A stretch of DNA of 64,000 nucleotides, taken from positions 53,494,501-53,558,500 of the forward strand of contig NC_091706.1 in assembly GCF_041296265.1 (NCBI RefSeq), written 5' to 3'. The notes below the pieces were generated by a model, which was not told the origin of the DNA, ran no database searches, and was given only the letters and a program-made list of their open reading frames with translations. Shown here in pieces: positions 10,710-21,790 of the stretch. Source of the DNA: Equus caballus (Eukaryota > Chordata > Mammalia > Perissodactyla > Equidae). The position numbers and the translations under genes are program-made. How positions within the stretch are numbered: position 1 is the stretch's first letter; every line of letters begins with the position of its first letter.

Positions 10710-11053
10710 TGTCTTAGTCCACTTCGGGCTGCTATAACAAAATACCACAGACTGGGTGCTTAAAAACACAGAAATTTATGACTCACAGTTCTGGAGACTG
10801 GAAGTCCAAGATCATGGCTCCAGCATGGTCAGGTGAGGGCCCACTTCTGGGTTGCAGACTTCTCGTTGTGTCCTCACAACCTGGAAGGGTCTAGGGATCT
10901 CTCTGGATCCTTTTTATAAGTGCAGTAATTCCATTCATGAGGGCTAGGCCCTCATGACTTAAGCACCTCCCAAAGGCCCCATTTCCTAACACCATCACAT
11001 CAGCCATTAGGATTTCAAGATATGAATTTGGGGGGGGGACACAAACTATAGTA
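10710..11053 (-). mobile_element. MLT1-type LTR (ERVL-MaLR fossil)
   Basis: The plus strand begins with the typical reversed end tgtcttagtcc, followed by gctgctataacaaaatacca-type text, and closes near gaatttggggggg and gacacaaac. This matches a reversed MLT1A-class LTR at about 83-85% by eye. The probable 5-bp target duplication is cctac/cccac. Unit 2 has the uninterrupted empty site at about 43925-43945. It is an old, isolated LTR with no internal region beside it. Confidence 0.8.
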
Positions 11054-11227
11054 CCCACCATTTAAAGAGTAGGAATCTAGAGGGCTGGGGCAACCTCACT
11101 TCCTATGCAAAACAAAAAGAGTTTTAAAGCAGAGCTCAGGATCAGAGCTGAAAGTTAATTTTTCACATGATATATAATCAATATTTGTGTGCTTCTGAAT
11201 TAAAGACAAAGATGTTTCCTTTTCTGT

Positions 11228-11469
11228 TGTTTTTGTGTGTGTGTGAGGAAGATTCTCCCTGAGCTAATATCCATTGCCAATCCTCTTCTTTTTTTGCTTG
11301 AGGAAGATTAGCCCTGAGCTAAGATCTGTGTCAGTCTTCCTCTACTTTGTATGTGAGACGCCTCCAATGATGAGTGGATGAGGTCTGCACTCAGTTCTGA
11401 GCCCGTGAACCCCGGGCCACTGAAACAGAGGGTGTGGAACGTTAAACACTCTGCCACAGGTCGGCCTCC
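11228..11469 (-). mobile_element. ERE-type SINE
   Basis: A reverse-oriented ERE with a duplicated gaggaagatt block near its start and a terminal tcggcc. The flanks atgtttccttttctgtt and aatgttttccttttgtt look like a diverged target-site duplication. Unit 2 has the empty site near 44060. Confidence 0.85.
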
Positions 11470-12599
11470 CAATGTTTTCCTTTTGTTTGAAAAAAACAGA
11501 CTTGAATTGGAACCTCTGAAACTTCCTTAGGAAATTTGAATTTTAATGTGAAAATACAAAGAAAGATTCAAATTGATGATGTTTCCTAAATTGCCCATTC
11601 TCATTGGGGATGATATTGCTATAAAAGGTGGAAAATTAATTCTAAAGGGTAGAACAAATGTTAGATATTACAATGCTTCGTGGCACTCCAAAGCTCAACC
11701 CTATCCAACAAAGTCTTATTCCTTCATTTTTCTTGTTGGGTTTTCTTGTGTATCATATAAGAAGCATTGACATTGAGTTCATGGAATAGACGCAAAATGT
11801 ATGCAAGATCAGTGCTGCAATATCTATGGTGAATGGATGGTTCACTGGCAGACTCTCCCCCATCATTTGCTCCATCTCAAAGTCATGCTGTGAGAGGCTG
11901 CCTTCGCTTACTGATGAGCTGCCATTAGCTTTCTGTGGATGTTGCTTATGTTTGAGCCTTAGTGCTTCTGAGGGTGAGGTGGGGTTGAGAATTAAATGCA
12001 AATCGTCTATATTTTATTATTTAATCCATAAAGTTAAATAAACATTAGTACTTATATTGATGGCAGAAAAGAAGCAATATTATCAGAGAGCTGGTGAAGT
12101 TAAAAATTATTTTCTGACATGAAGCAAAAGTGACAGTCATGTACATAAAAACACATGTTAAGAAAATATTGTTTTTAGCAGCTCTGAAAGATTTTAAGTA
12201 TATCATTACTGGTATTGTGATTATGTATTTATGTAAAATTTGAATTTGAATATATAATTTGGTACACTACTATTTATATAAGTAAATATATTACATTAAA
12301 AATCCTGCAAACTTACCTATGAAGTTAAATTAAATGTCATTAGCATTCAAATTTAAATTTTAGCTTAAAATTCTAGGTTATTCTTAATCTTGCATTGAAT
12401 AAGAAAAGTAAAGTTTGCACTTCTTTTTCTATGTATAAAGTAGAGATATATAGATATAATGCATATCTGTATGTACAGTATATCTGTGTTACTAAGTTTT
12501 CTTGAGTGGTTCAATCAGGAAAACACATAAGAAGACTCTGGGGGCAGGAGGCAATAAAGAAAAATACAAATGGTTGAGAAGCATTGCTCTAAATCATTG

Positions 12600-12700
12600 T
12601 AGAAAGTGCATAAAGGAAAGCAAAAACAGAAGTAGAAAGTAAGGGAAACGTTCAGAAAATGGAAACTCATGTGTGCCCTATTTAAGACACATGCACAAAG
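12600..12700 (+). promoter_or_regulatory. Virus-inducible promoter of IFNA copy 1
   Basis: A run of purine GAAA elements (gtagaaagtaagggaaac, cagaaaatggaaact) typical of IFN-alpha virus-response elements bound by IRF3/IRF7 lies just before a TATTTAA box at 12679-12685. A start about 30 bp downstream would give a 5' leader of roughly 65 nt. Confidence 0.75.
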
Positions 12701-12771
12701 AAAGGTTTTCAGAGAACCCAGAGACAGGGTCACTCACCTGAGCCAGGCCAGCAGCATCTGCAAGATCCCCA

Positions 12772-13326
12772 ATGGCTCTACCATTTTCCTTACTGATGGC
12801 CCTGGTGGTGCTCAGCTGCCACTCCAGCTGCTCTCTGGGATGTGACCTGCCTCACACCCATAGCCTGGGCAACACAAGGGTCTTGATGCTCCTGGGACAA
12901 ATGAGGAGAATCTCCCCCTTCTCCTGCCTGAAGGACAGAAATGACTTTGGATTCCCCCAGGAGGTGTTTGACGGCAACCAGTTCCGGAAGGCTCAAGCCA
13001 TCTCTGCGGTCCATGAGACGATCCAACAGATCTTCCACCTCTTCAGCACAGACGGCTCGTCTGCCGCCTGGGACGAGAGCCTCCTAGACAAGCTCTACAC
13101 TGGACTCTATCAGCAGCTGACTGAGCTGGAAGCCTGTCTGAGCCAGGAGGTGGGGGTGGAAGAGACGCCCCTGATGAACGAGGACTCCCTGCTGGCTGTG
13201 AGGAGATACTTCCAAAGAATCGCTCTCTATCTGCAAGAGAAGAAATACAGCCCTTGTGCCTGGGAGGTCGTCAGAGCAGAAATCATGAGATCCTTCTCTT
13301 CATCCACAAACTTGCCGCAGAGTTAA
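12772..13326 (+). CDS. IFNA: Interferon alpha, copy 1 (184 aa)
   Basis: A secreted antiviral cytokine acting through IFNAR1/IFNAR2 and JAK-STAT. The gene is intronless. The signal peptide is residues 1-23 ([13 protein letters not shown]...SLG), and the mature protein of 161 residues starts [10 protein letters not shown]. The four disulfide cysteines of IFN-alpha are present at mature positions 1, 29, 99 and 139. The [14 protein letters not shown] (AB loop), [13 protein letters not shown] and [11 protein letters not shown] signatures are intact. Mature residue 151 is Ser and 143 is Val. There is no N-glycosylation sequon. It differs from copy 2 by about 5 nucleotides out of 555, giving two amino-acid changes at most, all in the leader, while the flanks differ by about 20%. 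The start is fixed by the short leader behind the TATA box. Confidence 0.97.
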   Translation: MALPFSLLMALVVLSCHSSCSLGCDLPHTHSLGNTRVLMLLGQMRRISPFSCLKDRNDFGFPQEVFDGNQFRKAQAISAVHETIQQIFHLFSTDGSSAAWDESLLDKLYTGLYQQLTELEACLSQEVGVEETPLMNEDSLLAVRRYFQRIALYLQEKKYSPCAWEVVRAEIMRSFSSSTNLPQS

Positions 13327-13536
13327 GGAGGAAGAAATGACACCTGGTTCAACATGGAAATGCTTTTCATCGACTGATAATATCACACTTCCACTTGCTC
13401 TGCCATGTCAAGGACTCAAGGATTTCTGCTGTAATCGTGATCTGAACTCAATCAAATTTGTCAAATGTTTTCAAGCGTATTAATGAATATTGTGTTTAAC
13501 CCTGCGGACACTAGTCTGATACAGATGACCCGGCTG

Positions 13537-13580
13537 CTCTATTTATTTATTTAAATATTTATTTATTTAATTATTTATGA
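13537..13580 (+). promoter_or_regulatory. AU-rich element in IFNA copy 1 3' UTR
   Basis: Overlapping ATTTA pentamers (ctatttatttatttaaata and following) lie 210 bp after the stop codon. Such elements promote rapid decay of cytokine mRNAs. Counterparts occur at 46684-46717 and 54898-54931. Confidence 0.7.
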
Positions 13581-13687
13581 GATTTAAATTATTTTTGTTG
13601 CTATAACATTATGTGCACCTTTACATTGTAGTTTAATATAACAAAATGCATTCTTTATATTTAGCCAATTTATTATTTTCTGTGTTC

Positions 13688-13693
13688 ATTAAA
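13688..13693 (+). terminator. Polyadenylation signal, IFNA copy 1
   Basis: The ATTAAA variant signal is positionally conserved in copies 2 and 3. Confidence 0.55.
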
Positions 13694-14452
13694 TCTTTAC
13701 TGTAGAAAATATCTTCTATTTGTTTATTCTTTAAAAAAGAAACACCACACCTGAGTGTGCAAGCTGATTAAAGAATGGATGGCACTATTCATTTACCATC
13801 ATTGTTATATTCAAGTTAGAAGTAAAAATAGACTTCCTCTAAGCCTGGTTGTATGTTGACCTCAGGATATGAGGTGAACACAACAAATACAGTTCCTGCT
13901 TTCTTGTATGTTTGTTTTTTGCGGGAAAAGTAACCTAAAAACACTAACCAATTGATTGGTAATTGAATACTAGTTATTTTAAAATTAACACTAATTAATG
14001 TTAGAAATTATTATCAGTTAGGTTTAATGCTAAAATGGGAAGGGAGAAAAATGGAATTCTCTCAGCACAAGCTGGATCGAGTCATGTCAGGTTGTAAGAA
14101 CAAAAGTGGTAGATATTCTCTGTATTTTCCCAGTAGACATCTAAGTGCAAATGTTCGCAGGATAGTTGAGTTTACAATTTACAAGCAATTCCACAAACTG
14201 CAGAGTATACGAAGGAAAGTGGTCACCTGGGAAGAGAGGGTATGGGAATGAGAAAGGACTTAAATTGGTTGCTAGGACCTTCAACCTTAAAAGTGAGGGA
14301 AGAACCACAAAGAAAACAGGTGGAATAGCCATGCATTTTCAGAACGAGAGAGAATGGAGAGAAGACCATGTTTAAAGACTGAAACCGCTTAGAATACTCA
14401 ATGTATTAATGAAAAATGTGGATGGAAACTGCCCAGCACACTGGGAAATAGA

Positions 14453-15420
14453 TGGCATTGGTGACTTCAGGGACAGTTGATTTCGTGGAACTAGTCACCA
14501 GAACCACACTGGAATAGGGGGAAGGGTGAATAAGAAATGTTAATGACAATATATAGAAAATAGCTTTGAGAAGTTTGCCTTCTGAAGTGGGGGAGAAAAA
14601 TAGGTCTGACCTATAATACAGCGTGGATTATTTTTTCTCTGCATCATTTTCCCTCTTTTGAAATATATTTGCCTCTGGATAGATTTCATGGAATCGATAT
14701 ATTGGCAAATCATATTAATATGTTTAATGTTTTATTTACTTTAAATCATGGCATATTTAGTTACTTATGATGGTCGTTTATCAATATTTTGATTAGTACT
14801 ATGTTGAAGGTCAGTAGGCTGCTCTGTTGATTGAAACCACCTACTACATGAGGAAACAGATGGAACTGACCTTAGTGTGAGTTTGTTTGGTGGAATTAAT
14901 GAGCAGAAACCACACTGGACTAGTGGAGCAGGTGATAAGAGAAGAGAACTCCTGCTGTCATTTTTCTTACCTGGGGATTCACTTTATTTCTTCTGCCATA
15001 TTCAGACTGACATTTGTTTTCTTTTTGCCCCAGTGCATCCAAATGCAAGGACAGCTTTCTAAGAAAGTTGAGTGGAGAAAGAAAAAATGATGTATTGAAA
15101 ATGATGGAAAATAATGATACAGGCCCATTATCTTTCCAGTTTTACTTCCCTGTTTTGATACTAACTTCAGGATGAAATAGAAAGTATCTCAGAAACAGCA
15201 AGAAAGTCCTTGCCCAGAAAAATACTAAATTAAAATGAACATAGAAAATTATGACGACTCTAAAAGTAATAAACCATTGGTGACCTCTGGGAGAGTTGAT
15301 TTGGTAGAATTAATCACCAGAAACCACACTGGAACAGGAGGAAGGGTGAATAAGAGAAGTTAATGATGACATAGAAAATAGCTCTGAGAAGCTTGCCTTC
15401 TGAAGTGAAGGACATAATAT
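14453..15420. repeat. Three copies of a ~110-150 bp motif at ~411-bp spacing
   Basis: Blocks starting at about 14453, 14865 and 15276 share ggtgacctt...agttgatttggtagaattaat...agaaaccacactgga...gggtgaataagaga. The sequence between the blocks is not alike. Two copies with the same spacing follow IFNA copy 2 (47529 and 47938) and one follows copy 3 (56224). The motif may belong to an old interspersed repeat that I cannot name. Confidence 0.6.
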
Positions 15421-15429
15421 ATTTAAATA

Positions 15430-16817
15430 CTCTTCTTGGTAAGCACTCACTGCTTCTGTCTGAGAAGTCATAATACTCTCCATCTTGGTCACACCTAAGT
15501 CTCTTCAGCACTCACATTGCAACTATTGGTTGCAAAGAAAGAGAAGAGAAGAGGTTCTTCAGTCTGGGCTGGAGGTGAGAAACGGAGTTGTCCTTGGGAG
15601 TGAGGACAGCAGCCTGGCCAGAAGAGGTCTCCCATGGAATCAGTGAGGTCCTAAAGGAGGAAAGTCAGAGCCTATATGGCTGGAATCTGTGAGTTGATTT
15701 TTGTTTATTCTTAATGATTTTGAAATAAATCATTAATTAAATAAACTAGAGAAAGACTGAGAGAATTTATCATTAAAAGATCCCTGTGATAGTAGGTATT
15801 AGTGCTTTACTTTATATGAAAGAACAATCATCTGAAGGCCCTAATTTAAGGAAGTCTTAAAGAGGAATGCTATTGCTACATATGTGGTTACATCTAAAAA
15901 ATAATTGCACAAACAATAATAATAATGTCTAATTCTTAGGAACTAAAACATGGTAGAACTAAAATACTGTGATCATAATTAAAGTATCTTTAGATTTTTC
16001 CATAGATGAGTAAAGATGTTGATTTTTCCTTTGAGCTTTTTGAAATGTCTGTTGAAAGCTATGGATTGTTAAATAACTAGGTAAAAAGAAGAGATTTAAA
16101 GCACATAAAAGAGGGGAAAGCTTAATAAATCAGAAAATATAAGTATAAAACATGTAATATGATAGAAGTAAACCTAAATATATCAGCAATCACTATAAGT
16201 GGTCTAAATTTTATGGTTGGAGAAATAGATTTTGGGGGATACCTCAAAAACAATTTTCAGTACTTCCACTACTGATCATGATATAGTTACAGAGACTACT
16301 TTTACCTCTCATCTTAAACAACAACAAAAAGAAGAAAATATATGGAACAATACTTTTCAGACAAAGGGTAATGTAGGACAGGACAGTAATCCCTGACAAA
16401 GGGAAACGAATGAGGTGAGCTCTATAATTGTTCCAATTTACCTGCTGGAGAGAAATCATAGGCTGTGCAGGGAATGGGTATCCCCATAAGCTGTGTTGAG
16501 TTGTTCTTCTTAAACTCACAAGAAAATTCAAGAGTTAAAAATAAATAGGCTTCCAGAGGTCTGCAGTTAATGGATTAATAAAGTTATTTTTACTATATTT
16601 CATTGAGGAAATCACTCATGAAATCTTAGACTTTTTTTCAATTGGCAGAAAAATCTACTCCCTTCTAACTAATTAATAGGGATTTTGTCTATTCTTCTTT
16701 AGAATTTAAAGTCAGTTCATTGGGCTCATACCACACTCTTTTGCCATACAAAACAATAGACAGCAATTCTTTGGCATTTTAAGTGGAATTCAGCATCCTT
16801 TGTCATCTCATTCTCCT
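15430..16817. other. Non-coding sequence between unit 1 and provirus A
   Basis: I recognise no gene. The segment at 16635-16742 is similar to the last ~105 bases of the window (63894-64000). The four bases 16814-16817 (tcct) form the left target-site duplication of the provirus that follows. Confidence 0.5.
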
Positions 16818-17321
16818 TGTAACCTCGGGCCCTCCAGAACCAGTTAAACCGACCCCATGTCTTATCAACAGAGTGATTAAGAATTGCCTTTTGGAAAATA
16901 GGCAAGGTCATGTTACCAGAGCATGGGCAAAAGAAGAAGTCTAGATATGAAATGACTGTAGAGCCAAAGATCCTCCTCCCCATGGAAGCCCAGAATCAGG
17001 ACAGGACCAGAACTTGAAAGTAGGACTCTTACAAGAAGCAAGAGGTCCCTTATTCAGGAAGATCTGATGTTAAAATTCCTTCTCCACCTCATCACAGATG
17101 TTTAGAACCCTGCCATAAATGACAGCTTGTTCTCACTAATCTCTTAAATTGCACCCAAAATCCTGAATTGGGGAGACAGGTCTGAGGGCACAGGGCCCCT
17201 GTTCTCCCTGCAGGTCAATCTCTCAGAATAAAGCTGATCTCTTTTCCCAAAGGCTGATGCTGTAATTAATTGGCTTGTTTAAGTGCATCAGGCAAGTGAA
17301 CCCCAATTTTTTGTGGTAACA
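16818..17321 (+). repeat. 5' LTR of provirus A
   Basis: Matches 23880-24473 along its length and contains an aataaagctgatc polyadenylation region near 17230. The 3' copy is longer by an insert-like stretch near 24170-24270. Confidence 0.8.
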
Positions 17322-20300
17322 AACCATGAAAGGACAAGATCCTTTGACTACCTGTCCAAGGCTCTGGAACCCCTGGCAGGGTGTGGGGTCTTTTCACTGA
17401 GGCTAAGTGGCTGCTTAGAGGAGTTTTTCTAGAGACTCAGCTGACTGGATTCCTGTTTCTGTGCTGCAGAGCCCCAGGCCTCAAGGCATTTTTTCCTTCC
17501 TTTGGGAGAAGAAACAGCTTCTGGATCAAGCTGTCACTTGGATCTGGGTGAGTAACCTTAAGAAAGCAACTGTCCCTTCCCTCATCTTACTAGTTTGATT
17601 TCCTGGAAATACAGGTTTAGCTTGTATTCTGAGGAATCTTTGTGAGCTGAGACCCCAACCTGGGGCCTGAAACACCCAAGATAATTAGAGGCAGGATAAA
17701 AGTTTCACTCATTAAGTTGCTACTAGATCTGGGAAAGTCCTGGCACTGGCTAAGAGTTATCCCTGGAAGTCTGGTTTGGGGTAGCTCCTGGCACTGGTTC
17801 GGAGCTACTTCTGGAAAACTAGCTAGTATTCTAGTCTGTGTTATATGCAGAATGTAGCGTGTGCTAATGTTTGTCTGAATTGAGTTGGCTCTTTTGGGGA
17901 CTGAGTTTCCCAGTACCTATAACAAACTCTCTTTAGAAATTATCTTGTTTGTTTTGGCCACCTTGGGGAAAGTCCCCTAAAATGGGGATAACTGTAATCA
18001 GCTGGCAAGATAACCCATGATAATTTAAAATTACAGTGGCTGCTTTGTGTTCATTTTGAGCTTTTGAACCAAGAAACAAATTTTTTAAGAGTCAAGGGCT
18101 CCACCTTTTAACCTAAAGTTTCCAGAAGCTGCAAATGTTTACAAAGAGCTGCAGCATCTAACTAAGCTTGTTTTGTGTCCTGCAGGCTTGGCTTGATAAT
18201 CGTCAGGTGTGAGGGGTCCCAAAACTATGGTCGGACAAAAATGTGGTTGCACTCCGTTTTGTGGTCAGCAATGGTCAGAAATGTGGGCTGCACTTCTTTT
18301 TGTGGCTAAGGGCCCTACCAAACTGCCGTTGGCCTCAGGGGAATTATATTGGCCGTTGGAAAGAAGCCTTGGCTTGGCCTTCATTGGGAGGGTTTTGGCT
18401 TCAGGGACACCCCAAATTTTTGTGATCAGATTCTAGCTGCAGCATAAATATACTTTTGCCTGGCAGTGTCTAAATTCTGAAACAATGGGAAAATGCTAAT
18501 TTGATCCCAACCTGTAGCCCCTTGTGCTTCATTCTCCCAAATTGGGTGACTTTTAGCTACAAGTACTTAGTACGAACAACTGAGTACTCTTTGGTTTATT
18601 GATCTTTCTCCTCCCAGAGAAGGTCACTATCTTCCCTTGTCTCTGTCTCTGTGCCATTTGTCATAAAAAGGAAAACACCATGGGGCAAGACACAGGCATC
18701 TCCATAAGCCTGTTGTCTGTGCAGGCTGCAGTAAACTTTGCTGTAGAGCCTGCCTATGGAGTATGTGCTTAAGGTAGAAACTGTTGCTAAGTGGCATCCT
18801 GGAAGCCAAAAATGGCCACAAAATTGGTGGGCACAGGTTGACCAGTTAAGAGCAATTAGGGCACCTGCCACCTCAAGACGACTCTTGTAATAGGACAAGT
18901 TGGTCACAGAAGGGGATAGATGATGACAGGGTCCCCCACCACCCTTAAGAAAACATCCATGCAACATGGTACTCTGTAAAGCACACACAAATCCCTAACC
19001 CCGTGGCAGCTCTCTCCTACATAGTAGTCTGGCTCCAAGAGACCCAAAGTCTAGATAAAGCTGTTAATGTGCATATAAGATGAAGTTTTCTTTGTTTTGT
19101 CTTGTTCTATGTCTTGAGAGCTGGTTTTGTGACCTCTTTGGTCTCTACCATCCAGAGGATGCATGTTCCGGCATGCATCTTGGCAGCCAGTCAAGTAGAC
19201 TGGAGTTCTGAGATGTACTCTCTGGCTGGCTGTATCCATTCTCAGGAGAGTTTGCCATGAGGGGTCCCAGTCCATCTGGGGCTTTGTTTCTCAACCTTCA
19301 TTGCTTGTTAGTGCACTACAACCTGTGCAGCAGAAGCCTTTGTTTTCTGGAACTATTTTTGGAAGTGAACTTTCTAGATCTTGTGAGGGCAGCTTCTTTT
19401 GCACTGTCTTTTGGGGAGGGCTCTTGCATCCATGGTTAAGCTATAAATGCTTATTGGTTTGAGTTGCTATTAAGATCCTACTTGCCAATGGTCAGAGGAT
19501 GGGACCTTAAATTGGAAAAACTTCTAAATTGAAAAAATGTAGCTGAAAGGCTGGGCTAAACTCTTTCCAGTTTTGGGGGGAAACTGGCAACAATCACCTT
19601 TGTCTTGCAAATCCCTACAGAGCCAGATGCATGGCTCTAGACGTTGGTTCAAAGTTCACTTGTCTTTTTCCAATCCCAAAGCCTCACCTGTTCCTCTCAA
19701 AATGCTTGGAGATATTGGGATGTTAGAAACTAAGACAAATATGCCCCAGAAGCTCTACCTTGGAGAAAATTTGAGTGGTTTCTCTGTGTCTTTGTGATGT
19801 ATTTGGACGGGTAGATCGACCTGGAAAGTCATTTGAGTTACAACCCAATTTATGAGACATTAAGAGCAACTGTCCTTAAAAAAAATCCTTAAAAGACTGG
19901 AAATGCAGCTAGGTAGTTCAGATTCCACCCACTTCCCTTGTCTTTAAGAGCTTGCAAACCCTCAGGGGACTGTCTAGCCCATCACTAATTCCTAGGACTG
20001 AAGAAGAAAAAATGAAAAAGGCAAGAAAAATGGCTGTAAGAATGCCCTTGCCAAAAATCTAGCATCTTAAGAGACTTCTCAACAACTATTAGTAAAAAGG
20101 CTTAAAACAAAATTTGAATTCACAACCAGGGAGCCTTGTATTCATGGCATTAACTTTAATACAATAGCTATGGAGTCGCTGTGTATGTGTGTCTATATAT
20201 ATTTATGTGTGTATGATACCATACTTCCAGATGGTATAATTTCTAAAGAGCTCTATTCAATTGGCTTAAAGTAAGTTCTTATATAAATTATTTCTAAGTG

Positions 20301-21543
20301 TAATGGCAATTAACCAAAATTTCTTTCAAGTTAACACGATATAAATTAATCTTTGGTAAATGAAAGCTTATTTAAGATTGTTGGCTTGATTGAAATAGGC
20401 ATCCTCAAAGTTACCAGCATTGGATATGATGCAGACATGTAGTCTGGGTTTACTAGTCAAATAAGATTATGTTATCCCTGTTACAAATTTGTCAGAAAAA
20501 TAATAGCTTAGAATGATTACTGATTTTGTCTGATGTCTCAAAGTCTTTATAGGCAATCTAAATAATTATTGGAAACAGGTAAACTAAATAAACGGAAAAA
20601 AGGTAAAAGTTTTGGGGGAAACTTTTTAACAATGATTGTTATCACATATGTCCTTAAAACAACTTAAAATGATGGCTAACTTCCTTAGCGTCACATAAAG
20701 TTTTTGTGAGTAATCAAAATATGATTGTTACAAACATGGTCTAGATGCAAGTGAAATAAGAGTTTATAGATAAGCTTTTAGCAATAATTATAGCTTATGA
20801 CATGTGTTCTTAAAATAGCTTCCAAAACCTTTTTGGTAACTTGAAACTTTCAAGTTTTGCTATGTTAAATTAAATGATAAAAATTTATTGAGTATCTAGA
20901 CCATTTCCAAATAAGGTAAAATATTAGATGTTAATTATTAATATAGGTTTAGCTACTTTCCGCTTCTTATTACAGAGAAATTAAAATATGTTTGGGTCTA
21001 CTAGTAAATATGTATTGTATTTTATTAAAAGACTGTACTATGAAGTAACATGATTCTAGAAATTATGAAAAGTGTTTATAAACTTGCCAAGCCACAGAAT
21101 GCTAACATAAAAGAGAGCTCATGATTGCTTACTTCTTAGCTTTCCATGAAATTAAGGTCTGTATGGGTTAGGAATTTCAATTGCTATGTGTAATTAAAAC
21201 TGCTGAAAATTAGTAAGGAAAACAACTTTGTATTCAAGGAAAGTAAGATGTATGTTTTCAGTAAAGAAGATCTAAAAATGGAAATATTTGTTTGTTTTGT
21301 TAAGAAAGATAAATTTGTCCTAAAGTACTAGGAGGTAAGAAAGAAGGCAAGGGACAAATTCTGAATGTAAAAAAAGAAAGTTATAGAACATTGTGGAGGA
21401 GGAACCCTGAGGAAGGAATTGTGCATGGTCAAGTTGGCTAAGATTGTAATGAATTTAATTAAGTAAATAAGTTTAAATATCAAAAGTAAACTGGTGCAAA
21501 ATTAGAATTTGGTGGTTTTCTCTCTTAAAAAGATAATTTTCTT

Positions 21544-21790
21544 GGGGCCATCCTCATGGCATAGTGGTTACATACACACATTCTGCTTTGGCAGCCTGGG
21601 GTTCGTGGGTTCAGATCCTGGGCACAGACCTACACACGGTTCACTACCCCATGCTGTGGCAGCATCCCACATACAAAATAGAGAAAGATGGGCACAGATG
21701 TTAGCTCAGTGACAATCTTCTTCAAGCTAAAAGAGGAAGATTGGCAACAGATCTTAGCTCAGGGCCCATCTTCTTCACACAAACAAAAAC
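21544..21790 (+). mobile_element. ERE-type SINE nested in provirus A
   Basis: A forward ERE beginning ggggccatcc and carrying the gatgttagctcagtgacaat box, with a 14-bp target-site duplication aagataattttctt on both sides. It inserted after the provirus. Confidence 0.95.

Larger units (their letters stand above)
3296..15250 (+). repeat. Segmental duplication unit 1 (IFND copy 1 + IFNA copy 1)
   Basis: Sequence from about 3296 aligns in order with 38590 onward: pre-island sequence, CpG island, IFND, IFND 3' flank, IFNA upstream region, IFNA and IFNA 3' flank. By eye the non-coding identity is about 80%. Unit 1 holds extra material absent from unit 2: an ERE at 7276-7505, a block at 7710-10170 with an L1 fragment, an MLT1 LTR at 10710-11053 and an ERE at 11228-11469. 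Confidence 0.85.
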
